Position numbers and translations under genes: made by a program. The notes under the pieces are model-generated. The model was not told where the DNA came from. It ran no database searches and worked only from the letters and a program-made list of their open reading frames with translations. A stretch of DNA of 64,000 nucleotides from G963665545 sp963665545 (GTDB lineage: Bacteria; Pseudomonadota; Gammaproteobacteria; Xanthomonadales; SZUA-36), in contig CAXXKZ010000007.1 of the NCBI GenBank assembly GCA_963665545.2, forward strand, positions 580,096-644,095. Reading direction: 5' to 3'. Shown in pieces: positions 57,190 to 64,000 of this stretch. Within the stretch, counting starts at the first letter, position 1. Each line of letters starts with the position of its first letter.

Positions 57190-57864
57190 ATGGCACAGCA
57201 CGCAATTATCGCCCCTTCGATACTCTCTGCCGATTTCGCCCGCCTCGGAGAAGAGATGACATCGGTGCTGGAAGCAGGCGCCGATTGGGTGCACTTCGAT
57301 GTGATGGACAATCACTATGTGCCGAACCTGACCATCGGGCCAATGATATGTCAGGCGCTCCGCGACCACGGCATTACAGCACCCATCGATGTGCACCTGA
57401 TGGTCGAACCGGTTGATCTAATCATCCCGGATTTTGCCAAGGCCGGCGCAACGCTGATTTCATTTCATCCCGAGGCCAGCCGCCACGTTGATCGGACCAT
57501 CGCACTGATCAGGGAACAAGGCTGCCAGGCGGGACTGGTGCTCAACCCTTCGACGTCTGTAGACGTTTTGGACTGGACCCTGGAACATCTTGACCTGGTG
57601 CTGCTGATGTCCGTTAATCCAGGATTTGGGGGGCAATCATTTATCCCACACGTGTTGGAGAAAACGCGCCGGGTGAGGCAGCGAATTGACAATAGCGGCC
57701 GGGATATCCGCCTCGAAATTGATGGCGGAGTAAAGCTTACGAATATTGCCGCGATCGCGGCAGCGGGTGCCGATACCTTCGTTGCAGGTTCAGCAATATT
57801 CGGCTCTGATGACTACGCCAGAACCATTGCCGAGATGAGGCGGAAAATCAGCGCGGCGGTTTAG
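57190..57864 (+). CDS. rpe: Ribulose-phosphate 3-epimerase
   Basis: 224-residue TIM-barrel epimerase interconverting ribulose-5-P and xylulose-5-P. IAPSILSADFARLGEE, WVHFDVMDNHYVPNLT (metal aspartate and histidine), IDVHLMVE, MSVNPGFGGQSF and LEIDGGVKLTNI are the family motifs. It ends in TAG, 17 bases inside the 3' end of the convergent sortase gene. In many gammaproteobacteria rpe, gph and trpE are neighbours; here the sortase cassette lies in between. Confidence 0.97.
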   Translation: MAQHAIIAPSILSADFARLGEEMTSVLEAGADWVHFDVMDNHYVPNLTIGPMICQALRDHGITAPIDVHLMVEPVDLIIPDFAKAGATLISFHPEASRHVDRTIALIREQGCQAGLVLNPSTSVDVLDWTLEHLDLVLLMSVNPGFGGQSFIPHVLEKTRRVRQRIDNSGRDIRLEIDGGVKLTNIAAIAAAGADTFVAGSAIFGSDDYARTIAEMRRKISAAV

Positions 57865-58432
57865 CTGGCTCAGCGGTGACTACGTAACGCAGTGGTCCGC
57901 CAGGAGTCAAAGCGTCGAAGGGGTAACAGGTCACCAGGCTGAGGCGATTGATGTCGGGTTCAATCACCAACTCCTGCACACGGCTGTCAACGATGTCGAT
58001 CTCACTGACGCTGAAAGTCCGGCTGCCCTGGGCTGAGTCAATGACGATACGATCGCCAAACTTCAAGTTCCTCAAAAAGCTGAAATGGGTGTCCCGATGG
58101 CCGCTGACAATGATATCCCTGGGCATTGCTGAGGAAGATCCCGCGCTTGCTTGATGGGTTACAACAGTGGGCCCGAAAGCAAGATTTCGCCCGGAAGTGC
58201 CATCGAGCAGAATCTGCCTGATGCCCAGATGCGGGACCTCAAGGGTTCCCACGGGTTGCGTATCGGCCCAGGGCCAGGGGGGTGCATCGGACGCCCCCTG
58301 CTGCACCTTGAACCATGCCCGTTCGAGCAACAGTTGGGCCAGTTCAGCTTTGAGTGGAACCCAGCTGGCTTCAATCACCAGGCCAACAGCCAAAATGGAG
58401 AATAAAAATGTGGCGGTGCGTTGCACCGCCAC
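57848..58432 (-). CDS. Class GN sortase of the proteobacterial dedicated system
   Basis: About 194 residues from GTG 58432 (GTG 58426 is also possible; the frame is open to 58591 but would overlap the target gene deeply). N-terminal membrane helix TATFLFSILAVGLVIEAS, the family stretch LAQLLLERAW, the catalytic histidine in VSGHRDTHFSFLRNL, the nucleophile cysteine in LSLVTCYPFDALTPGG and the arginine in GPLRYVV. It should anchor its single target encoded upstream. No good Shine-Dalgarno is visible, and a terminator-like hairpin overlaps the start. Its 3' end overlaps rpe. Confidence 0.88.
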   Translation of the reverse strand: MAVQRTATFLFSILAVGLVIEASWVPLKAELAQLLLERAWFKVQQGASDAPPWPWADTQPVGTLEVPHLGIRQILLDGTSGRNLAFGPTVVTHQASAGSSSAMPRDIIVSGHRDTHFSFLRNLKFGDRIVIDSAQGSRTFSVSEIDIVDSRVQELVIEPDINRLSLVTCYPFDALTPGGPLRYVVTAEPAKPPR

Positions 58433-58433
58433 A
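58401..58433 (-). terminator. Terminator-like hairpin at the start of the sortase gene
   Basis: On the minus strand TGTGGCGGTGC, a three-base loop and GCACCGCCACA (58433-58409) form a perfect 11-bp stem followed by TTTTTATT. This is an intrinsic-terminator shape, 26 bases after the target stop and inside the first codons of the sortase. It could limit sortase expression. Confidence 0.65.
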
Positions 58434-58458
58434 CAAGGCCAATGGCGGGTCGAGTAAG

Positions 58459-60567
58459 TCAGGCTTGCTGACCGTTGCTGCGACCCGAGAGGGAAGGGAG
58501 GTTCGCCATTGGCACGCGAGCGCTGCTGAGCAGAAACAACGCGGTTGCGATGAGCAAGGTCAGCAGAGACAGCAACAGCTGGACTTTCCATCCGGTGGCG
58601 GTGCCGGGGAACCCCACGCTGCTGGCGCTGCCGGCCGGCAGCAGACTGGGCACTGCCTCACGAACCAGCCCCAGGCCCGGCGGCCGCGAAGCGGTGTGTT
58701 CGATTGCGACCAGGCTTGTATAAGATGTCAGCAGGCCGTATTGCAGTGCCACGGCGGTAATCTCCTGCCTGAGAACATCTTCATCCAGGCCGAAAATCCG
58801 GCTTTCCTCAAGGGCGTCCACCTTGGCGCGAGCCCACATTAACGCAATCGTGTTGTCGCTGTTAATCACGGCCGGGGCGCTGAAGGCCTCCCAGTGTTGC
58901 CCGTCGAGTTCGCCACAAACTGTGATATCGGACGGCTGGTGAGGCAGGCGCGCAATGATCCACAAGGGCTCACCGGCGTATAGATCGGGGATAATCTCCG
59001 GGTAGCTTTCCGAATCCATTCCCCAGTCGACACAGATGTCCCGCAGGGAGGGACTCTCAATCCGTTTCCAGAGCTGATTCATCCGTTCCGACACATCCTG
59101 GGTACGGCCTATGCTGGAATAGTTGCCACGCCCGATTTCTGCGGCTTTGCGCATGAACCAGCTGTTGGGCGCAGAGCCGATGGCGACAGTGAACAGTCGC
59201 GCATCGCCCAGGTCTCGTGCAATTTGAAGCAGCAAGTCAGCCTCGTCGTCGACACTGCCGTCGGTGATGAAAACGACCTGTCGCAAACGCCCTGAATCGG
59301 CTTTGAATTGTAATGCGGCGCTGAGCGCAGGCCCCATATTGGTGCCGCCGTTGGCAACCAGGGCCTGAATGTAGTCACTTGCCTCCAGCAGGCTGGCGGC
59401 ATCGGGTGACGCTGCGGACTCAAAGAGTATTTCGGTATGGGAATTAAATTGCACCAGGTTAAAGCTGTCTTCTGGGCCGAGTAAGGCCAGCCCTTCCAGC
59501 AAGGCCGATTTTGCCTGCACCAGAGAAGCGCCTTCCATCGACCCTGAGGTATCGATGACAAAGATCAGCTCGCGGGCCTGGGGGCGCACATGTGCCTTGA
59601 GTGGAGGGGCGAGCATCAACAGCGCATACACGGCATCACCGGCATCCCAGGTCAGTAAAGAGGGCTGCGGCTGGAGGCCCAGATCAGGCGTCCAATTGAG
59701 TTCGAACATACGGTCCGTGCGGGTGTCCGGATTACTGAGAAACACGTGATAGCCATCCAGTGTGGGGTGAATATCGACGTCGTGGTGGCGACTTTCGAGT
59801 TGGCTCAGTGGCATGCCAAGGCGCAGATTGATCGCGATGGTCAGGTAATGATCATTCGTCACCTGACTGGAGAATATCGGTGTTGGTGACGGCTGGGGCC
59901 AGGCCATTGAAACTGCGCGAGGCGCCGGGTTCTGCCAGCGGGGCGTGAATGTCATTGGCAGTTGCAAAGTGAAAGATCCGTCCCGGTAGTCCACGCGCGT
60001 AAGAAAGCTGATGTGCACCCGCACGTCCTCACCCGGGCCGATGTTGGCCAGGCGGGTCTCAAATTGGTTGGGTCTCTGTTGTGTGACCAGGCTGGCTGTG
60101 CGACCGGAGCTCCGGGCCTGTTGATAAGCGCGTTTTGCAGTCTCCTTCTCCTGAATTTCACCCTCGATCACCCGGCCCCCGGTCTCGATGCGCATGGCGT
60201 CCACGGCTGCGCCCGGGGGCAGAGGGAAACGGTAGACTGCCTCGGCCCAGTCATTGGCCAGGTTGCGAAACCGCTGACTGACTCGCACGCGAGCGACCAG
60301 TCCATTGATGTCGACTTCTATATCGGTGTCGATGGCCAGTGATCGGAAGGTTTTCCCGGCTGTCATTACTTCCAGGCCCCAGTTGTCCCCGTCGTTAACG
60401 GTTGGCGGTGGGCTCTGGGCATGGGCAGTTTCAATTCTCAACATCAACAGCGCCATCAGGATGATGGCAATGATCAGCAGGCTGCGGTCCTGCCAGCGCA
60501 GTGCGCGAGACGCTTGCGGCTCCGCGGGACTGCGGGTGAAGTTTTCGTGGTGTTGGTTGTGATTCAT
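58459..60567 (-). CDS. Marine proteobacterial sortase target protein (VIT-VWA)
   Basis: About 702 residues. Membrane/signal helix LLIIAIILMALLMLRIETAHA, a vault/inter-alpha-trypsin (VIT) domain (VNGLVARVRVSQRFRNLANDWAEAVYRFPLPPGAAV), a von Willebrand A domain with MIDAS FVIDTSGSMEGASLV, and a C-terminal sorting signal: FPGTATG, a hydrophobic helix (QLLLSLLTLLIATALFLLSS) and a short tail. The signal is LPxTG-like but with TATG. This is the usual sole substrate of the dedicated sortase. ATG 60567 follows an unstructured leader that is not family-like. Probably envelope anchored, function unknown. Confidence 0.93.
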   Translation of the reverse strand: MNHNQHHENFTRSPAEPQASRALRWQDRSLLIIAIILMALLMLRIETAHAQSPPPTVNDGDNWGLEVMTAGKTFRSLAIDTDIEVDINGLVARVRVSQRFRNLANDWAEAVYRFPLPPGAAVDAMRIETGGRVIEGEIQEKETAKRAYQQARSSGRTASLVTQQRPNQFETRLANIGPGEDVRVHISFLTRVDYRDGSFTLQLPMTFTPRWQNPAPRAVSMAWPQPSPTPIFSSQVTNDHYLTIAINLRLGMPLSQLESRHHDVDIHPTLDGYHVFLSNPDTRTDRMFELNWTPDLGLQPQPSLLTWDAGDAVYALLMLAPPLKAHVRPQARELIFVIDTSGSMEGASLVQAKSALLEGLALLGPEDSFNLVQFNSHTEILFESAASPDAASLLEASDYIQALVANGGTNMGPALSAALQFKADSGRLRQVVFITDGSVDDEADLLLQIARDLGDARLFTVAIGSAPNSWFMRKAAEIGRGNYSSIGRTQDVSERMNQLWKRIESPSLRDICVDWGMDSESYPEIIPDLYAGEPLWIIARLPHQPSDITVCGELDGQHWEAFSAPAVINSDNTIALMWARAKVDALEESRIFGLDEDVLRQEITAVALQYGLLTSYTSLVAIEHTASRPPGLGLVREAVPSLLPAGSASSVGFPGTATGWKVQLLLSLLTLLIATALFLLSSARVPMANLPSLSGRSNGQQA

Positions 60568-60782
60568 ATCGGGTGGGCTTCTCAGGTTTGCTGCCTGGGT
60601 TGGCTTCCTGGGTGGGTTGCTTGGGTGACACTGATTGAAACCCGCCGACCTGCCGGCGCTGGGGCCAGAGATGCCCAAGCTCGGTCATAATTGGGGCAAG
60701 CTTGGGGCAAGTGCAGACTCTGACTGTATTGATGAGGGTGTGAATCGTATGATGGGGCAATCCAAACTGTCAGGACAGCAAC

Positions 60783-61472
60783 ATGCAAAGACACATTGCC
60801 ATCGTCGAAGATGAAGCGACCATCCGCTACAACTACGAAGACGCATTGCGCCGTTACGGCTACCGTGTGACCGGCTACGGCGACCGTCATGCGGCCATGG
60901 ACGCTTTCAATCGGCGCTTGCCCGAACTGGTCATCATTGACGTGGGTCTGGGCGATGACGTCGAGGGCGGATTCGAATTGTGCCGCGATCTGCGCAGCCT
61001 TTCACGTAGCTTGCCGATCATTTTTCTTACTGCGCGGGACTCTGATTTCGATGTCATTTCCGGCCTCCGGCTGGGCGCCGATGATTACCTCACCAAGGAC
61101 ATCAGCCTGCCGCACCTGGTCGCCCGCGTAGTTGCCCTATTTCGGCGGGTGGAAGCACTCAGGGATAACGCCGGTAAGGAGCAGGTATTGGAAAGAGGGC
61201 CGTTGCGATTCTCTGTCGAGCGCATGGAGGTCAACTGGAACGGCACCCAGGTGCCGCTGACCGTCACAGAATTCTGGCTGATACACTCCTTGATACGGCA
61301 TCCTGGCCATGTCCGGTCGCGCCAGCAATTGATGGACGACGCCAACGTGCTGGTTGATGATCAGACCATTACCAGCCACATCAAACGGATCAGGCGAAAG
61401 TTTGTCCAGATTGATCCTGACTTTGATCAGCTTGATACGGTGTACGGCGCAGGCTACCGCTGGAAGCCCTGA
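60783..61472 (+). CDS. pdsR: Sortase-system response regulator
   Basis: 229-residue OmpR-type regulator of the proteobacterial dedicated sortase system. Receiver domain with IVEDEATIRYNYEDALRRYGY, phosphoacceptor aspartate in LVIIDVGLGDD, FLTARD and LTKDI; C-terminal winged helix ending DQTITSHIKRIRRKFVQIDPDFDQLDTVYGAGYRW. It is divergent from the target-sortase genes with about 215 bases between, so that gap probably holds its binding site. The kinase follows after about 35 bases. Confidence 0.95.
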   Translation: MQRHIAIVEDEATIRYNYEDALRRYGYRVTGYGDRHAAMDAFNRRLPELVIIDVGLGDDVEGGFELCRDLRSLSRSLPIIFLTARDSDFDVISGLRLGADDYLTKDISLPHLVARVVALFRRVEALRDNAGKEQVLERGPLRFSVERMEVNWNGTQVPLTVTEFWLIHSLIRHPGHVRSRQQLMDDANVLVDDQTITSHIKRIRRKFVQIDPDFDQLDTVYGAGYRWKP

Positions 61473-61506
61473 AGGCCGCGGACATTCGTTTGGGATACAC
61501 GAGTTC

Positions 61507-63588
61507 TTGAAACTTCGAAACCAGTTGCTGGCCCTGTCAATGTTTACTCTGCTATTGCCCTGGTCGGGATGGAAATTGGTGCAGGAACTGGAGCAGTTTC
61601 TGCGCGACGCGCAAGAAACCAAATTGCTGACCCAGGCCAGGGTGGTCGCCCGCTCAATACCCCTTCAATACCAAAGTCGAATGTTGTTTGCGCCGGATCG
61701 CACCCTCAGAGTGCGCGAACTCCCCAACACGCCAATCATAGACGGCTACAACTACGACTGGCCGGACGCCGGACAGGGCATGGATCTGGCATCCGCCGAT
61801 GGCTTGCTGAGCGCCTCGGTACTGGCCGGAGATCACGCCGGCCAACTGTTCCTTTTCATCGAAGTCTATGATCCGACACCCATAAGGGCGGGATCCATAA
61901 GAGAGGTCTTCATCACAGAGGAATCCATAAGAGAGGGAATTGGGCAGGGTGCTGAACAAGATCAGAGGCTGCCCGCCTCAGATGGTGTTGTGCTGTTTAT
62001 TCGCAGCCCTCGGGGGCTGCAACAATTCCGCATACATTCCGAAGCACCCGGACCACTTCAACTGCAGGTCGGTCAGGGCAGTGACGGGCAAGCGTCCGGC
62101 TACTGGCTGGAAACGGAGAAAGGCTACCGCCTGGAGCTGGCCTTGCCCGCGCTGGCAGCAAACGCAGACCTGAGTATCGGCATCATTGACGTATATGACG
62201 ACCCGGCTGATCATTCCGACCAGAGGGGCGTTCGTCTGGCGGGTACCGTCAGGCAGAACCGACCCGGGAGTTGGATCAGCCTGCAATCCCAATGGACCGA
62301 TTTAAGTGCATGGCTGTCAGAAACATCATCCGGTCTGTCGCAGACCTGGCTGGTTGACGGGCAGGGTTGGGTGCTGGCGGACTCGGGTCGCAACAGCGTC
62401 GGCGATGGTCAGGCTGCTTCGTGGGCGCAGCGCTTGATCTATCGACTGGTCGCCGGCTCGCGAACTCAAATCGCAGAATTGCCCCAGGAGAATCGAATTC
62501 AAATCGACGACGGCAGTGTCCTGCGTGCCATGTCGGGCGAGGAATCGATTCTCTGGACACAGGACCTGTCGACTGCGGTGGTTACCAATACGGTCACCGT
62601 GCCGGTGGAAATCGAAGGCCGGATCATGGGTGCGGTGATCGCTCAGTCTGCCACCGATGGCCTGCTGTTGGTCACCAACCGCGCACTGGGACGCTTGCTG
62701 TTCACCACGCTGGCCCTCACTTTCGGATTGGCGTTGGGCTTGTGGTACTTCGCCACGCGGCTGTCGCGCCGTGTCAGCCGGCTGAGTTCGGCCGTAAGCG
62801 TGGCGATGCACGATGGCGTAGAACTCCAGGAATTGCCGTTGATCAGCGACCGTGACGAGTTGGGCGAATTGTCGCGCAACAACCAGAAGCTGCTGCGCGC
62901 AGTGGCCGAATACAATCAATACTTGCAGACTCTGGCGGGAAAACTGTCGCATGAACTCAAGACCCCGCTGGCAATCACGCGGTCATCGCTCGACAACCTG
63001 GCCGAGGAAAAACTCGACTCGCGGTCACGGCAATTTCTTGTCCGCGCACAAGAGGGGCTGGAGCGGCAGTCCGCCATTGTTCGAGCCATGAGCGAGGCCA
63101 ATCGCCTGGAACAGGCCATCAAGGCCGCCGACTGGGAGCGTGCGGACATTGCAGCGCTGGTACGCCGCTGCGTGGAGGGCTACCGCTCGGTATATCCAGG
63201 CCGGGACATTGCCGTCAATCTGCCGGGGAATTCGCTATTCATCCGCTGCGCGCCAGACCTGCTGGCGCAAGCGCTGGACAAACTGGTCGATAACGCTGTC
63301 AGTCTGACGCATGACAGCGAGAGGATCGCAATCAGGCTGGAATCAGCAAGCAACGAGGTCGTCATCCGCGTCAGCAACAGCGGCAGCAGATTACCCGATG
63401 AATACCAGGACCGCCTGTTCGATTCACTGGTGTCGCTGAGGGAAAAGCGCGGGCGGGCGCCACATCTGGGCCTGGGTCTATACATTGTCCGGCTGGTGAC
63501 CATGGCCCATGGGGGCAGCGTTACAGCCCGGAACCTGCCTGGAGATCTAGGCGTGGAGTTCAGTCTGACTCTGCCACATTCACAGTAG
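61507..63588 (+). CDS. pdsS: Sortase-system sensor histidine kinase
   Basis: About 693 residues. Two membrane helices (LLALSMFTLLLPWSG near the start and LLFTTLALTFGLALGLWYFATR before HAMP) bracket a large sensor domain. HAMP, then H-box KLSHELKTPLAIT, N-box LDKLVDNAVSL and G-box HLGLGLYIVRLV. TTG 61507 is proposed because KLRNQLLALS starts the family N-terminus; an ATG upstream would overlap pdsR in another frame. A 30-bp direct repeat (ATCCATAAGAGAGG at 61893 and 61923) encodes SIREVFITEESIREGI in the sensor domain. Ends in TAG. Confidence 0.92.
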   Translation: MKLRNQLLALSMFTLLLPWSGWKLVQELEQFLRDAQETKLLTQARVVARSIPLQYQSRMLFAPDRTLRVRELPNTPIIDGYNYDWPDAGQGMDLASADGLLSASVLAGDHAGQLFLFIEVYDPTPIRAGSIREVFITEESIREGIGQGAEQDQRLPASDGVVLFIRSPRGLQQFRIHSEAPGPLQLQVGQGSDGQASGYWLETEKGYRLELALPALAANADLSIGIIDVYDDPADHSDQRGVRLAGTVRQNRPGSWISLQSQWTDLSAWLSETSSGLSQTWLVDGQGWVLADSGRNSVGDGQAASWAQRLIYRLVAGSRTQIAELPQENRIQIDDGSVLRAMSGEESILWTQDLSTAVVTNTVTVPVEIEGRIMGAVIAQSATDGLLLVTNRALGRLLFTTLALTFGLALGLWYFATRLSRRVSRLSSAVSVAMHDGVELQELPLISDRDELGELSRNNQKLLRAVAEYNQYLQTLAGKLSHELKTPLAITRSSLDNLAEEKLDSRSRQFLVRAQEGLERQSAIVRAMSEANRLEQAIKAADWERADIAALVRRCVEGYRSVYPGRDIAVNLPGNSLFIRCAPDLLAQALDKLVDNAVSLTHDSERIAIRLESASNEVVIRVSNSGSRLPDEYQDRLFDSLVSLREKRGRAPHLGLGLYIVRLVTMAHGGSVTARNLPGDLGVEFSLTLPHSQ

Positions 63589-63651
63589 ACCGATAATCCT
63601 TGTTAGAATCCGTATTCTGCACGCCAATGGATTGATAAGTTGAATAGGGAC

Positions 63652-64000
63652 ATGTTCGAATCATTACGATCTCAGGGCTACAACCGTATCCCGGTATATC
63701 GGTCCGTACTGGCCGATTTGGATACGCCCCTGTCCGTTTACCTGAAGCTGGCCGAAGGGCCGGATACCTATTTGCTGGAGTCGGTGGAAGGCGGAGAGAC
63801 ATGGGGCCGTTACTCCTTCATCGGTTTGCCCTGCCGGCAACGATTTGAGCTCAGAGGCAAGCGGCTGACGTCGTATGAAAACGGGCAGGCAGTGCGCGCT
63901 GAAGAGGTTGATGATCCGCTCGACTACATCGCGCGCCTGCAAGCCACATTCAATGCGCCCAGGTTGGCCGAGTTACCGGTATTCGCCGGCGGTCTGGTGG
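63652..64000 (+). CDS. trpE: Anthranilate synthase component I, 3' end outside window
   Basis: First 116 residues of TrpE, which makes anthranilate from chorismate for tryptophan synthesis. YNRIPVYRSVLADLDTPLSVYLKLAEGPDTYLLESVEGGETWGRYSFIG contains the LLES-type tryptophan feedback site and WGRYSFIG of the N-terminal domain. ATG 63652 is used; an in-frame TTG at 63640 is an alternative. No leader peptide or attenuator is evident in the short upstream gap. Confidence 0.95.
   Translation, partial: MFESLRSQGYNRIPVYRSVLADLDTPLSVYLKLAEGPDTYLLESVEGGETWGRYSFIGLPCRQRFELRGKRLTSYENGQAVRAEEVDDPLDYIARLQATFNAPRLAELPVFAGGLV

Noticed and set aside
58354..58842. 162-codon plus-strand frame over the sortase/target junction
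   Set aside because: Both strands cannot be coding here; the minus-strand proteins carry the catalytic Cys/His/Arg and the sorting signal.

Overview
The window looks like a chromosomal segment of a marine or sediment-dwelling gammaproteobacterium. Support comes from the complete proteobacterial dedicated (marine) sortase system next to rpe and trpE, the DjlA co-chaperone, a TRAP transporter, TonB-dependent uptake, gcvT/gcvH, a homodimeric AceE-type E1, and fairly GC-rich coding. I cannot name a genus.

Layout. 1-3.9 kb: proline iminopeptidase (cut by the left edge), an exported metallo-beta-lactamase-fold hydrolase with a frameshift, an Asp/Glu racemase-family enzyme and a class III aminotransferase. 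4-7 kb: a TRAP transporter operon (dctP-dctQ-dctM). 7.1-8.6 kb: a GcvR-like double-ACT protein with a clear terminator, then an outer-membrane barrel protein interrupted by a stop. 8.7-12.5 kb: a tight operon of TetR regulator, B12-binding subunit, acyl-CoA mutase large subunit and MeaB chaperone. 12.5-20.3 kb: frameshifted aceE, 3-hydroxyacyl-CoA dehydrogenase, VOC protein, M19 dipeptidase, TetR and MFS. 20.6-28.6 kb: a PadR/HAAS pair divergent from an ABC exporter, followed by a serine hydrolase and an S41 peptidase. 28.7-43 kb: a catabolic cluster (SnoaL, cupin, HyuB, HyuA, TetR, TonB receptor, esterase, SDR, OsmC, MFS, GST, amidase), then PduO-type cobalamin adenosyltransferase. 43.6-50.7 kb: DoxX, DUF885 protein, the thioredoxin/DUF4266/DUF3570/ApbE operon, gcvT and gcvH. 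50.7-54.4 kb: a repeat-rich intergenic stretch and two exported proteins sharing a recently duplicated C-terminal domain. 54.5-64 kb: Mpo1-like protein, purC, djlA, rpe, the sortase cassette (sortase, VIT/VWA target, response regulator, histidine kinase) and the start of trpE.

How parts work together. The mutase operon has both AdoCbl-mutase subunits plus the MeaB G-protein chaperone, and the PduO-type adenosyltransferase 30 kb away could supply the cofactor. The mutase keeps its B12 machinery, but residues that bind substrate in methylmalonyl-CoA mutase are replaced, so its substrate is open. The 28.7-43 kb cluster combines uptake, hydrolysis and redox genes around one TetR gene and suggests use of an amide, lactam or ester.

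The most unusual feature is damage. Six genes are cut by a single in-frame TAG or TGA, and at least three of these positions are expected to encode tryptophan; two more genes have a +1 frameshift. Ordinary genes here end in TAG and TGA, so a global code change is unlikely. The choice is between real pseudogenes, stop read-through, and sequence errors. Two IS630-like miniature inverted-repeat elements, several families of dispersed palindromic repeats and 11-12 bp tandem repeats also mark the window. I saw no rRNA, tRNA, CRISPR array, prophage or intact transposase.
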